From CAJXNP01 sp050305935 (lineage in GTDB: Bacteria; Bacteroidota; Bacteroidia; Cytophagales; Cyclobacteriaceae), in assembly GCA_050305935.1 (NCBI GenBank), contig JBNLGG010000001.1:62001-126000 (forward strand): 64,000 nucleotides of DNA, read 5' to 3'. Position numbers and translations under genes: made by a program. The notes below the pieces were generated by a model. It was not told the DNA's origin and ran no database searches. It saw nothing but the letters and a program-made list of their open reading frames with translations. This document shows, one piece after another, positions 8,420 through 17,900 of this stretch. How positions within the stretch are numbered: the stretch's first letter is position 1; the number at the start of each line of letters is the position of its first letter.

Positions 8420-9451
8420 ATGAGGCGTTTATTTTTCACTCTAGTAGTAATTTTCACAATCACAACCTTGTCTTTTTCGCAGGATAAGTATGAAATAATT
8501 ACCTCTCATCCGCGGGTAATCCTCTCCAAGGAAGCAGATCTGACCTTACAATTTCTCTTTCTGGAAAATGAAGGTGCCAGGGAAATTCAGCAATCCCTAA
8601 AAATAAATGCCGATATGCTTGTCGAAAAAGATCAAATCAAAATATCCACCATTCAGGAGTTTATTAAAGAAAACAAGCTCAAGAGACTATTTTATGAGGT
8701 ATCCACGCTGGCAATGGCCTACCGCTTGTTTGAAGATGTGAAGTATAGCAATAAGGTGACAGAATACTTGTTGGCGATAAGCTCCCTGGAAAGCTGGGGA
8801 AAGGCAGGTTTTGAAACTCTCTCAGATCTGGCCATGATCAATGCGCTGGGGTATGACTGGCTATTTTATGAATTAACCCGTGCCGACAGGGAAATAGTCC
8901 GAAATGCGATCGTCCAAAAAGGGCTCAACCCCTTGCTTGATGCTTTTGTTTTAAATGCAGATACCATACCGCCTGCTAAAATCCTTTCAGTTACCTCAGG
9001 CATGGTCCTCGGCAGTTTAGCAGTTGCAGATGATTTTCCGGAGCTAAATAAGCGTGCGATTTATAGGTTTCTGGTAAGTAATCAAAGAGCCATCGAAAGC
9101 CTGACCTTCAAAAGCATAATGGAAACCTATGGAGAAGACTGGAATAAAAATGCTGCCGACCTGGCCATGGTATTGGCATCCCTCCATATTTCATTGGGGC
9201 ACGATTTTAACATCACGACGCTCGAAAATATCAAATCCTTTTCTTCCGATTATTTGTCCTTCCTGGAAAATGACAACCATTCGGAAAATGAAAAACAGCA
9301 ATACATCCTTAACCCTGCTTTACTTTGGTTTGGCAAATTAAACAGTAATGTGAAGGCCAATGAGTTTTTCCTGGAAAGCGTGAAGAAATATCATCTGGGT
9401 GCCGCTCAAAAAACTCAGCTAAACTATGTCTGCCTACTTTGGATGATCTGA
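8420..9451 (+). CDS. Exported alpha/alpha-toroid protein resembling the heparinase II/III N-terminal domain
   Basis: This 343-residue protein has a clear signal peptide (MRRLFFTLVVIFTITTLSFSQ). The mature part begins with HPRVILS, then repeated helical pairs including LAMAYRLFEDVKYSNKVTEYLLA and LSDLAMINALGYDWLFYELTRADREIVRNAI. This helix pattern is typical of the alpha/alpha-toroid N-terminal domain of heparinase II/III and alginate-lyase-like polysaccharide lyases. The usual C-terminal beta-sandwich is absent, and I could not identify a complete Tyr/His catalytic set, so lyase activity is only a possibility. The last 18 bases overlap the convergent HAD phosphatase gene. No polysaccharide-utilisation genes of the SusC/SusD type lie nearby. 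Confidence 0.55.
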   Translation: MRRLFFTLVVIFTITTLSFSQDKYEIITSHPRVILSKEADLTLQFLFLENEGAREIQQSLKINADMLVEKDQIKISTIQEFIKENKLKRLFYEVSTLAMAYRLFEDVKYSNKVTEYLLAISSLESWGKAGFETLSDLAMINALGYDWLFYELTRADREIVRNAIVQKGLNPLLDAFVLNADTIPPAKILSVTSGMVLGSLAVADDFPELNKRAIYRFLVSNQRAIESLTFKSIMETYGEDWNKNAADLAMVLASLHISLGHDFNITTLENIKSFSSDYLSFLENDNHSENEKQQYILNPALLWFGKLNSNVKANEFFLESVKKYHLGAAQKTQLNYVCLLWMI

Positions 9452-9967
9452 TGCAATAATTTCCCCGCTTGCTTCTAGTAGATTCTCATGGACTAAATCT
9501 GCCTTTGTATCTCCTTTATCATAATGAATCAGCACAGTGTTGAGCCCCACCTTTTTCGCGCTATCAATATCCCGCTCTTTGTCTCCAATCATCCATGAGG
9601 TTGCCGGATTGATATTGTACCTGGCCATCGCTCGCTCAAGCATCAGGCTGTCAGGCTTTCTTGATAACGAAGCGGAAATAGATGGATGCCATCGCGAAAA
9701 ATAAATATCGTTGATGAGGAAGTGGCATTCCCGCTCCATTTTTTGATGACAGGCTTCCATCATTTCCAATGTATAAAGTCCCTGTGAAATGCCGGATTGA
9801 TTGGTAATGACAATGATGTTGTAGCCATGTTCCTTTAATAGCCTGATGGCCTCGGGTACACCAGGTATTATTTTAAAATCTTCCGGTAAAAAAGTGTAGG
9901 TTCCCCTCTCCTCGTTGATTACTCCATCACGGTCAAGAAAGACCGCTTTATTTTGTTCTTTTGGCAT
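9434..9967 (-). CDS. HAD-IIIA phosphatase, GmhB-like (heptose bisphosphatase family)
   Basis: This is a 177-residue HAD-superfamily phosphatase of the histidinol-phosphatase/GmhB group. It shows the DxD nucleophile motif at FLDRDGVINEE (D12, D14), motif II at ITNQSGISQG, the RKP loop lysine and motif III at GDKERDIDSAKKVG. Length and order match D-glycero-D-manno-heptose-1,7-bisphosphate phosphatase, which acts in LPS core or S-layer heptose synthesis. The cysteine-rich zinc loop typical of GmhB is missing: where CxH...CxCRKP is expected, the protein reads WHPSISASLSRKP. The substrate could therefore differ. It lies head-to-head with the polyprenol-phosphate sugar transferase, so a glycoconjugate role is plausible. 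Confidence 0.8.
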   Translation of the reverse strand: MPKEQNKAVFLDRDGVINEERGTYTFLPEDFKIIPGVPEAIRLLKEHGYNIIVITNQSGISQGLYTLEMMEACHQKMERECHFLINDIYFSRWHPSISASLSRKPDSLMLERAMARYNINPATSWMIGDKERDIDSAKKVGLNTVLIHYDKGDTKADLVHENLLEASGEIIASDHPK

Positions 9968-10048
9968 TAAATTTCCCTTCCGTTTTTAAAAAATTAGATT
10001 CAAATCAAATTAAATCATTTATTTGCGGAACAAAAAAAGAAAGAAATA

Positions 10049-10789
10049 GTGAGTGATAGCCTGGTCGTCATACCTACTTACAATGAAAAGGAAAACATTG
10101 AGCTGATCCTTTGTGAGATTTTTTCACTCGAAAAAGAATTTCACGTGCTCGTTATAGACGATGATTCTCCGGATGGCACCGCGGATATTGTCAGAAAATT
10201 ACAAAAAGAATTTACCGATAAGCTCCACCTCATTTGCAGGCATGGAAAACTGGGGCTAGGAACTGCATACATCGAAGGTTTTAAATATGCCCTGAAGCAT
10301 CGATATGAATACATCTATGAGATGGATGCGGATTTTTCACATTCGCCAAAAGACCTTATCAACCTGTGGAAGGCATGCCACGATGAAGGGTACGATATGG
10401 CCATTGGATCGCGGTATAAAACCGGCGTCAATGTGGTGAATTGGCCGATTGGCAGGGTGCTGGTTTCTTACTTTGCCAGCAGGTACGTGCAGTTTGTCAC
10501 AGGGATGCCCGTAAACGATGCTACCGCCGGGTTTAAGTGTTACCGGAGAAAGGTGTTTGACCTGGTCAACCTGGATAAAATCAAATTTGTGGGTTACGCC
10601 TTCCAGATTGAAATGAAATTCAAAACCTGGAAGCATGGGTTTAAGATTACTGAAGTCCCCATTATTTTTGTTAATCGTGAGAGAGGCGTTTCCAAGATGT
10701 CAACCCGGATTTTTAAGGAAGCGGTTTTCGGCGTGATTAAGATGAAGATGTACAGCCTCTTCCACAAGTACAAACAAGCCTATACCTAA
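10049..10789 (+). CDS. Polyprenol-phosphate mannosyltransferase-like GT2 glycosyltransferase
   Basis: This 246-residue family 2 glycosyltransferase closely resembles dolichyl/polyprenol-phosphate mannose synthases (DPM1 type). It opens with SLVVIPTYNEKENIE, followed by the nucleotide-binding IDDDSPDGTADIV and the metal-binding EMDADFSHSPKDL. GSRYKTGVNVVNWPIGR and NDATAGFKCYRR are signature segments of the DPM1 branch. There is no C-terminal membrane domain. It would load a sugar from a nucleotide donor onto a polyprenyl phosphate for use by membrane transferases; a candidate user is the ArnT/PMT-like protein at 54223-55884, though this link is inferred. The start is GTG at 10049, with no suitable ATG upstream. 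Confidence 0.88.
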   Translation: MSDSLVVIPTYNEKENIELILCEIFSLEKEFHVLVIDDDSPDGTADIVRKLQKEFTDKLHLICRHGKLGLGTAYIEGFKYALKHRYEYIYEMDADFSHSPKDLINLWKACHDEGYDMAIGSRYKTGVNVVNWPIGRVLVSYFASRYVQFVTGMPVNDATAGFKCYRRKVFDLVNLDKIKFVGYAFQIEMKFKTWKHGFKITEVPIIFVNRERGVSKMSTRIFKEAVFGVIKMKMYSLFHKYKQAYT

Positions 10790-10898
10790 AGAAAAGCCGA
10801 CTAATATTTCATATTATCACCTGGCTTATTATACTTCAATGGAGAGTTCATACTAACAGTGATGGTATGAATTGGTACCTTAATTTGAAATCACGACG

Positions 10899-12122
10899 CT
10901 AGTCAAACCGAATGGATTTGATCGTATTAATGTTCGTAATAATGATTGCCGGAATGATCAGCACGGCGCTGACAATCGCGAAGGTAAGCAGGTTTAGCCA
11001 GATGATCACATCCCAATCCCACTGAATGGGAACATACTCCATGTAATAGTTTTCCGGGTCGAGACGAATGGTTTTGGTAAAATATTGGAAAGCGCCGATT
11101 GCCAGACCGATCAAATTTCCCCAAACCAGTCCTTTGACAATGAGGTTCATCCCATTGTAGATAAAGATTTTACGGATTTCCTTATTGGCACATCCCAGGG
11201 CCTTCAGCATGCCGATCATCTGGGTGCGCTCCATAATCAGAATTAACAGAATGGAGGTCATATTAATGCAGGCGACCAGGAGTGTAAAGAAGATCAGGAT
11301 GACCACATTTTTGTCCAATAGATGCAGCCAGTCAAATATTTCCGGGTAAACATCTGTAACCTTTTCGACATACAAGTTTGGCTCCAGCACATATTCATCC
11401 AGATAATTGTAGGCGAAATCCACGTCATCAAAGTCTTTGACAAAGATCTCAAATCCACCTACCAGGCTGTCGGGCCAATTGTTCAGCTTTTGGATGAGCT
11501 TTAAATCACCCAGCACGATCTTTTCATCAAAATCTTCCATGCCGGTTTCATAGATGCCGATAATCTGTAGTTTTCTCACTCGAACTGGCTCCTGGACAAA
11601 ATAAATCAATATTTCGTCATCCAGTTTCAGGCGCAGAAGACTTGATATTTTGTTGGAGATGACAATCTCTTTTGAATCCGTGCTGTCGTTGAATTCGATC
11701 ATTCGCCCGGCAATCATATTTTCATCGAAACGGCCAAAATCAAACTCAGGATTGATTCCTTTTAACACGACGCCCATCACTTCTTCATTGGCTTTGATCA
11801 GCCCGGGTTTATTGGCGTACGGCTGCACTACGTCAATAAAATCCAGATCGGCTTTCAGGTTGGTGAGATTATTGATCCTGGAAATGGGTTCTTCTTCGTA
11901 GGAAGTGTTGTTAAACGAAAACCGGGTTACCTGAAGGTGCCCGCCAAAGCTGAAGATCTTATCATTGATCTTGGATTTAAAGCCACCTAAGATCATAAAG
12001 GAAATAATCATTGCAGAAATCCCTATGGCCACGGAGGCAATGGCCACATTATGGATGGTCCCAGAGAAACCAGTCATCTTGCTCGACCGGATTCGTTTGG
12101 ATATGTAGTAAGCAATGTTCAA
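10899..12122 (-). CDS. LolC/LolE-type ABC transporter permease (FtsX/MacB fold)
   Basis: This 407-residue inner-membrane permease has one N-terminal membrane helix after MNIAYYISKRIRSSK, a long periplasmic domain (about residues 55-270), and three C-terminal helices with the FtsX-like pattern (LLDKNVVILIFFTLLVACINMTSILLI, then the TQMIGMLKALGCANKEIRKIFIYNG coupling segment). This is the layout of LolC/LolE, which extract lipoproteins from the inner membrane together with the LolD ATPase. No lolD gene is adjacent, so its ATPase would be encoded elsewhere. The start is TTG at 12122; the residues that follow match the usual N-terminus of this permease family, and the next Met (12077) would remove the cytoplasmic lead-in. 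Confidence 0.85.
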   Translation of the reverse strand: MNIAYYISKRIRSSKMTGFSGTIHNVAIASVAIGISAMIISFMILGGFKSKINDKIFSFGGHLQVTRFSFNNTSYEEEPISRINNLTNLKADLDFIDVVQPYANKPGLIKANEEVMGVVLKGINPEFDFGRFDENMIAGRMIEFNDSTDSKEIVISNKISSLLRLKLDDEILIYFVQEPVRVRKLQIIGIYETGMEDFDEKIVLGDLKLIQKLNNWPDSLVGGFEIFVKDFDDVDFAYNYLDEYVLEPNLYVEKVTDVYPEIFDWLHLLDKNVVILIFFTLLVACINMTSILLILIMERTQMIGMLKALGCANKEIRKIFIYNGMNLIVKGLVWGNLIGLAIGAFQYFTKTIRLDPENYYMEYVPIQWDWDVIIWLNLLTFAIVSAVLIIPAIIITNINTIKSIRFD

Positions 12123-12163
12123 AATCCCTTCGAATTGTTAATTTTGAGTGATAATTTTCAGGC

Positions 12164-13360
12164 ATGCAAAATAAGAATTCTAATTTGATCGCAAGATTTT
12201 TATCTGCTACTATTTTACTTTCTTTTTTCTTTTCCTGTTCCAATGGGCAAAAAATGCAGGAAGAGATCGTGGTAGCGGCAGCTCAGCCTGAATTGTACAT
12301 TCCATTGTTGAAGGATAAGCATGTCGGCTTAGTGGTCAATCAAACTTCCATGGTGGACGATTCTACTCATCTCGTTGATTTTTTATTGAACAAACATATC
12401 CAGGTCAAAAAAGTGTTCGCCCCTGAGCACGGCTTTCGCGGAAATTCGGCTGATGGCGAGCAGATCAGCAATGAAAAGGACAAAAAAACCGGCTTGCCTA
12501 TTTTATCCCTCTATGGAAAAAGCAAAAAACCTACTCCGGAATTTCTTGAAGACCTTGATGTGGTGATCTTTGATATCCAGGATGTAGGCGCCCGCTTTTA
12601 TACCTACATCAGCACCATGCACTATGTGATGGAGGCCTGTGCCGAAAACAGGGTGGCAGTAATGATCCTCGACAGGCCAAACCCGAATGGATACTATGTC
12701 GATGGGCCGGTGCTGGAACCAGAATTCAAATCTTTCGTGGGTATGCACCCCATCCCGGTGGTACATGGCTTGACGGTAGGGGAGCTAGCTAAGATGATCA
12801 ATGGAGAAGGATGGCTGGAAAATAGTTTGAAATGTGATCTCACGGTCATACCGGTAAAGAATTATGATCACAAAAAGAAATACTCCCTGCCTGTGTCGCC
12901 TTCACCCAATTTGCCCAATGACAAGTCCATAAACCTCTATCCTTCTATCTGCTTTTTTGAAGGAACGGAAATGAGTTTGGGAAGGGGCACGGAATTTCCC
13001 TTTCAGGTATTGGGTTATCCGGATACTGCTTTTGGGGAGTTTATATTCACACCGGTTTCCATTCCCGGGGTTTCTAACTACCCACCATTGGAAAACCAAA
13101 AGTGCTACGGTGTTGATCTGAGAAATGAGCCTGAATTACATGAGATTTCATTGAAATACCTAGTTATGTTTTATGAAAAATGGCATCAGGAAAAGCCGTT
13201 TTTCAAAGATTATATAGACAAGCTGGCGGGCACGGCATCACTCCGGGAGCAGATAAAGAGTGGAATGACCGAAGGTGAGATCAAAGCTTCCTGGCAGCCT
13301 GGATTGGCTAAATTCATAGAACTGAGAAAAAAATACCTGCTTTATAAAGATTTTGAATGA
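12164..13360 (+). CDS. NamZ-type exo-beta-N-acetylmuramidase (DUF1343, GH171), lipoprotein
   Basis: This 398-residue protein has a lipoprotein signal (LLSFFFSCSNG, Cys near residue 25). The rest follows the DUF1343 family, whose characterised member NamZ releases terminal N-acetylmuramic acid from peptidoglycan fragments. Typical segments are HVGLVVNQTSMVDD, VFAPEHGFRGNSADGE, LSLYGKSKKPTPE, VVIFDIQDVGARFYTYISTM and LDRPNPNGYYVDGP. The C-terminal part includes FFEGTEMSLGRGTEFPFQVLG. It probably acts in the periplasm in wall recycling. Its stop overlaps the fmt start by four bases, so the two genes are translationally coupled even though their functions are unrelated. Confidence 0.88.
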   Translation: MQNKNSNLIARFLSATILLSFFFSCSNGQKMQEEIVVAAAQPELYIPLLKDKHVGLVVNQTSMVDDSTHLVDFLLNKHIQVKKVFAPEHGFRGNSADGEQISNEKDKKTGLPILSLYGKSKKPTPEFLEDLDVVIFDIQDVGARFYTYISTMHYVMEACAENRVAVMILDRPNPNGYYVDGPVLEPEFKSFVGMHPIPVVHGLTVGELAKMINGEGWLENSLKCDLTVIPVKNYDHKKKYSLPVSPSPNLPNDKSINLYPSICFFEGTEMSLGRGTEFPFQVLGYPDTAFGEFIFTPVSIPGVSNYPPLENQKCYGVDLRNEPELHEISLKYLVMFYEKWHQEKPFFKDYIDKLAGTASLREQIKSGMTEGEIKASWQPGLAKFIELRKKYLLYKDFE

Positions 13361-14277
13361 TGAGGAATTTGAGAATTATTTTCATGGGTACGCCCGAGTT
13401 CGCGGTTGAATCATTAAAGGCTTTGGTCTCCGAGGGTAAAAACGTAGTCGGGGTGATCACAGCCCCCGATAAACCGAAAGGTCGCGGGCAGCAGCTAAGT
13501 TTTTCGCCGGTCAAGGAATTTGCGATGGAGAAAGGCATCCCTGTTCTTCAACCGACCAATTTAAAATCACCAGAATTCATAGAAGAACTGAAATCCTACA
13601 AAGCCAATTTATTTGTTGTGGTGGCATTTCGAATGTTGCCGGAAGTAGTGTGGTCGATTCCTGAGTTTGGCACATTTAATTTGCATGCCTCACTTTTGCC
13701 GCAGTACCGCGGTGCGGCGCCGATCAATTGGGCGGTCATCAATGGAGAAAAGGAGACGGGTGTCACCACTTTCTTTATTAAGCATGAAATAGATACCGGC
13801 TCTGTGATTTTTCAGGAAAAAGAACCCATCAACGGAGACGACACTGTTGGCGATCTCTATGAACGCCTGATGCACAAGGGAGCAAAACTGGTAGTCAAGA
13901 CTGTGAACGCAATTGAGACGAATGATTTTCAGCTTTCTCCCCAGGTGGACGATGGCCAGCTGAAACATGCCCCAAAGATTTTCAAAGAAGATTGTGAGAT
14001 TGACTGGTCAAAGAATGCGGAAGATGTCAGGAATTTCATTCGCGGGTTAAACCCATACCCCGCCGCATGGACAGAAATCAATGGCAGGCAATATAAAATA
14101 TTCGAAGTAAAAAAAACCGGCACAAAGGTCACAGGAAATCCCGGCACGGTGTCATCAGACGATAAGAACTACATCAAAATAAATGCAGGTGACGAGGTGA
14201 TGGAAATCCTCGATCTCCAACTTCAGGGAAAGAAGCGAATGAAAACAAACGAATACCTTCGGGGAAATAAAATATAA
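13357..14277 (+). CDS. fmt: Methionyl-tRNA formyltransferase
   Basis: This 306-residue enzyme formylates initiator Met-tRNA using 10-formyl-THF. The N-terminal Rossmann domain begins IIFMGTPEFAVESLKAL, followed by the KPKGRGQQLSFSPVK tRNA-contact loop. The active site is visible as FNLHASLLPQYRGAAPINWAVINGE and the ...HEIDTGSVIFQEKEPI segment (the conserved Asn, His and Asp of the formyltransferase family). The C-terminal domain starts near residue 205 (EDCEIDWSKNAEDVRNFIRGLNPYPAAWT). It overlaps the upstream muramidase gene in an ATGA junction. An in-frame ATG one codon later is an equally possible start. Confidence 0.95.
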   Translation: MMRNLRIIFMGTPEFAVESLKALVSEGKNVVGVITAPDKPKGRGQQLSFSPVKEFAMEKGIPVLQPTNLKSPEFIEELKSYKANLFVVVAFRMLPEVVWSIPEFGTFNLHASLLPQYRGAAPINWAVINGEKETGVTTFFIKHEIDTGSVIFQEKEPINGDDTVGDLYERLMHKGAKLVVKTVNAIETNDFQLSPQVDDGQLKHAPKIFKEDCEIDWSKNAEDVRNFIRGLNPYPAAWTEINGRQYKIFEVKKTGTKVTGNPGTVSSDDKNYIKINAGDEVMEILDLQLQGKKRMKTNEYLRGNKI

Positions 14278-14313
14278 AAATCGGCAACATGTATATGATT
14301 AAAACATTTATTT

Positions 14314-14365
14314 CAATACCCAATACCCAATACCCAATACCCAATAACTTAATAACTCAATAACT
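14314..14365. repeat. Short tandem repeat directly upstream of folA
   Basis: Four perfect 7-base CAATACC units (14314-14341) are followed by three 8-base units (CAATAACT, TAATAACT, CAATAACT; 14342-14365). The tract ends eight bases before the folA ATG at 14374, so it occupies the whole ribosome-binding and leader region. The units resemble each other, as if one array drifted into the other. Changes in copy number would alter leader length or promoter spacing. Confidence 0.85.
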
Positions 14366-14373
14366 AAACAAAA

Positions 14374-14874
14374 ATGATCCTTTCCATCATCGCAGCAGTT
14401 TCAGAAAACCATGTCATTGGCAAAGACAACGACCTTGTCTGGCACATGCCTGCCGATCTGAAATTTTTTAAAGAAACCACCTCCGGCCATTATATTATCA
14501 TGGGCAGGAAGACCTTTGAATCCTTTGGCAAACCACTCAAAAACAGAACCCATATTATTATTACCCGCAATGAGGACTACTCCTTTCCTGACCCTTCGGT
14601 TCACGTGGTTCACAGCCTGGATGAAGCCTTGCAAAAAGCAAGGAATGAAGTGAAAGATGAGGCATTTGTACTCGGTGGTGCGGAGATCTATAAGCAATCT
14701 ATCGATAAGGTAGATCGGCTGTATATCACTGAAATCAAATCATCCTTTAACGGCGATGCTTATTTTCCCCACATTGATAAAAACAATTGGAAGGAAGTAA
14801 GCAGGGTAGAGCATCAACCCGATGAAAGGAACAAATACCCCTATGCATTTGTGAGGTACGAAAGAAGAATATGA
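14374..14874 (+). CDS. folA: Dihydrofolate reductase
   Basis: This 166-residue enzyme reduces dihydrofolate to tetrahydrofolate with NADPH. It shows the usual N-terminal strand ILSIIAAVSENHVIGKDNDLVWHMPADLKFFKE with the catalytic acid D28, the cofactor-binding IIMGRKTFESFGKPL and THIIITRN segments, FVLGGAEIYKQ, and the C-terminal NKYPYAFVRYER strand. The length is that of standard bacterial FolA. It lies about 100 bases after fmt, which uses a THF derivative, so a folate connection is natural, but the tandem repeat tract lies between them. The ATG at 14374 is the only sensible start. Confidence 0.96.
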   Translation: MILSIIAAVSENHVIGKDNDLVWHMPADLKFFKETTSGHYIIMGRKTFESFGKPLKNRTHIIITRNEDYSFPDPSVHVVHSLDEALQKARNEVKDEAFVLGGAEIYKQSIDKVDRLYITEIKSSFNGDAYFPHIDKNNWKEVSRVEHQPDERNKYPYAFVRYERRI

Positions 14875-14966
14875 TAAAAAGCCAGGATAAAAATAACAGA
14901 TTGCTGTTTGTCTTAAACTGTTTTTTCCGAACTTACAGCGGCAGGTCAAAAAAAGCTGAGCATTAA

Positions 14967-17900
14967 GTGAGCGCCAAGGTAGTATTAGCATTTTTGATAA
15001 TTTGGATTCCTGGGTATTTGCTGTCCCAGTCCATTGATCCTTCCATTCTCCGAAGGAACATTTCACCGGATGTCGTTATCGTAAAGCTAAAAGAAGCGCC
15101 TGATAATCTTCGCGTGGCACAGCATCCCCTCGACAAGATACAGGAACTAATTCCTGTTAAGGAAATCAACCCCGTTGTAAACAGTCCGGCTAATGGAAGG
15201 TTGGCAAAGTCTTCTCTCGGAATCGAGCGGATTTTCAGAATCACGCTAAAAGATAATGAACCGGTAGCAAATGCCGTGAATAAACTGCGGCATCAGGATT
15301 GGATAGAATATGCAGAACCGCTTTTCTTAGACCAACTTTTATATACCCCTAATGACCCTCACGCCGCTCCTGGTTCGGGCAATCAATACCACCTTTCCAA
15401 CATAAATGCTTACAATGCCTGGAATATTGAGAAAGGGGATACCAATATTGTGGTAGCCATCGTCGACACCGGTGTCGATACAGATCACCCCGACCTGGCG
15501 CCAAATATTGCCTACAACTATGATGATCCGATTAACGGGGTGGATGATGATGGAGATGGCTTTATTGACAATTTTATGGGCTGGGATATCGCCGATAATG
15601 ACAACAATCCTAATACCGACGGAAATGGTCATGGAAATATCGTAACAGGAATCAGTTCAGCTAAAACCAATAATGGCATTGGTCTGGCAGGCGTGGGTTT
15701 TAATTCCCGGTTTTTACCTGTTAAAATCCTGCAAAACTTTTCCGGTTTCCTGGTACATTCCTATGACGGGGTGTTATATGCCGCCAATCAGGGTTGCCAG
15801 GTGATTAACCTGAGCTGGGGAGGTCCGTGGAATTACAGTGCATACGCTCAGGACATCATTAACTATGTGGTGCTCGATCGGGACGCAGTGGTCGTGTCGG
15901 CTGCCGGTAACACCCCTGATGAAATTGATTTTTACCCGGCTTCCTACGACAATGTGCTCTCCGTGACAGCCTCAGATGCTTCTGATAACTTTGCCAACTG
16001 GGCGACTTACAGCTACCATGTTGACCTGATGGCTCCCGGCCAGTCCATTTTTTCTGCGAATAAAAACGGAGGATATTCCGATGGGGGAAATGGCACTTCC
16101 TACTCCGCACCAATGGTAGCAGGTGCAGCAGCATTAGTGAGGAAGCAGTTCCCACTCTATGATGCGCGACAGGTGATGGAACAGTTGCGGGTGACCGCCA
16201 CAAATGTAAGTGGCATTGGCAATAATGCCAGCTATGAGGGGCGGATAGGACGAGGTAAGTTAAACGTCGCTAAAGCGCTGGCAGATTCTACGCTGCCTTC
16301 GATCAGGATACACGATTTTTCTTTTACAGGCAATTATGGCGATTACATTTTCCCCGGGGACACCATCGTAGTCCAGTCCTCTGTTATCAACTTTCTGCGC
16401 AATGTTGCCAATCCGAAAATCACCTTTACCACGGAAGGAAACACGACGGTTTCGGACGACATATCGATAGGTGCGTCTTCCCTGGGTACCTACGAACAAC
16501 TGTCGGTGGATAACTGGCAGGTGATTATTGACGATAATTTGGTCCCATATTCACGCTTGCTATTTAAGGCCGATATCAAAGGAAATAACTATTCGGACTG
16601 GGACTATCACCAACTGCGCACTGCTCCGTGGTATATAGATGTCACCAGTAACAGCTTACAATTGACTGTTACCAGCGACGGCGATTTAGGCTACGATAGG
16701 GATTCGCTTTATTGGGGCGAAGGACTTTGGTTTGGCAACGAACAACTGGCAAACTACCTGGGTATCATTATCAGCAGGGAAGATCATTATCTGGCCAATA
16801 ATGTAGTCACCGATTATGGATTGAAGAGCTGCGACCAGGATTTTGTGGAGGAGACCTACGTAAGGATGTATAATAATTCTACAGCCTCGTTGGATGCGCG
16901 ATCCACTTTCGTTGAAAATGAAGTAATTGATAAAAATGGACTGTCAGTGGAGCAAAAAATACTGGGGTGGGATGATCTGCCTGACAATGATTTTTTTGTG
17001 TTGGAATACCGCTTGACCAATAGATCAGATTCCGTATTAAATGCGATCAACCTGGCACTTTTTTCTGATTGGGACATCAATAATCCCTTGACCAATTCCA
17101 TTAACTACGATGCGGGAAGTGGGATTGCTTATGCTTTTTCGCCAGCAGCCAATAATCTTTTTGCAGGACTCGCACTGCTCAATTCCGGTGACACTTCAAT
17201 GTATGCCATTGACAAATCTGATCAAAATGGGCATACACCTGATATGGACAGCCTTTTTACTGATTCCCTGAAAATTGCCTGGTCGCAAAGTGACTTTGTG
17301 AAAACCCAGGCCGGGAACCTGGCAGGAGGAAATGACATTGCCTCCTTGATGGGCTACCGGAATGTCGATCTGAATCCGGGTGAAAGCAAAAAACTTGCCT
17401 TCGTCATGATGGCTGCAACCTCCCTCGATCAACTAAAAAATTTGGTGGAAAGGGCAAAAACCTACTATCAGCAATACCTGGATAGTCCTCCCTTTGAAGA
17501 GTTCTTTTATGCCTGTCAGGGTGACTCTGCTATGATTTCATTTGACGGTCTTCCCTTTAAGATATTTGCTGATGCCGCTCAGACGCAGCTTATTGACTCA
17601 ACTCTGGCGCATAAAACCACCCCCATTTTACATGATACCGCTTTCTTTGTTTCGAAAGTGATTGATGGCATAGCAGCGGATGTCCGGAAAATAGTTGTAC
17701 GGCCTCGAATGCCGCAGGCAGATTTTATGAGCTTTACGGATACGCTGTTCATCGCTACGGAAACATTGGATACTATCACCTTTTTTAATCAAAGTGTGGA
17801 TGCATCGATTTTCAATTGGGATCTGGGGAATGGGTATTTTAGCACCAATGAAAATCCGGTTGCTACATATTCGATTGCGGGTGAATATGATATCAAATTT

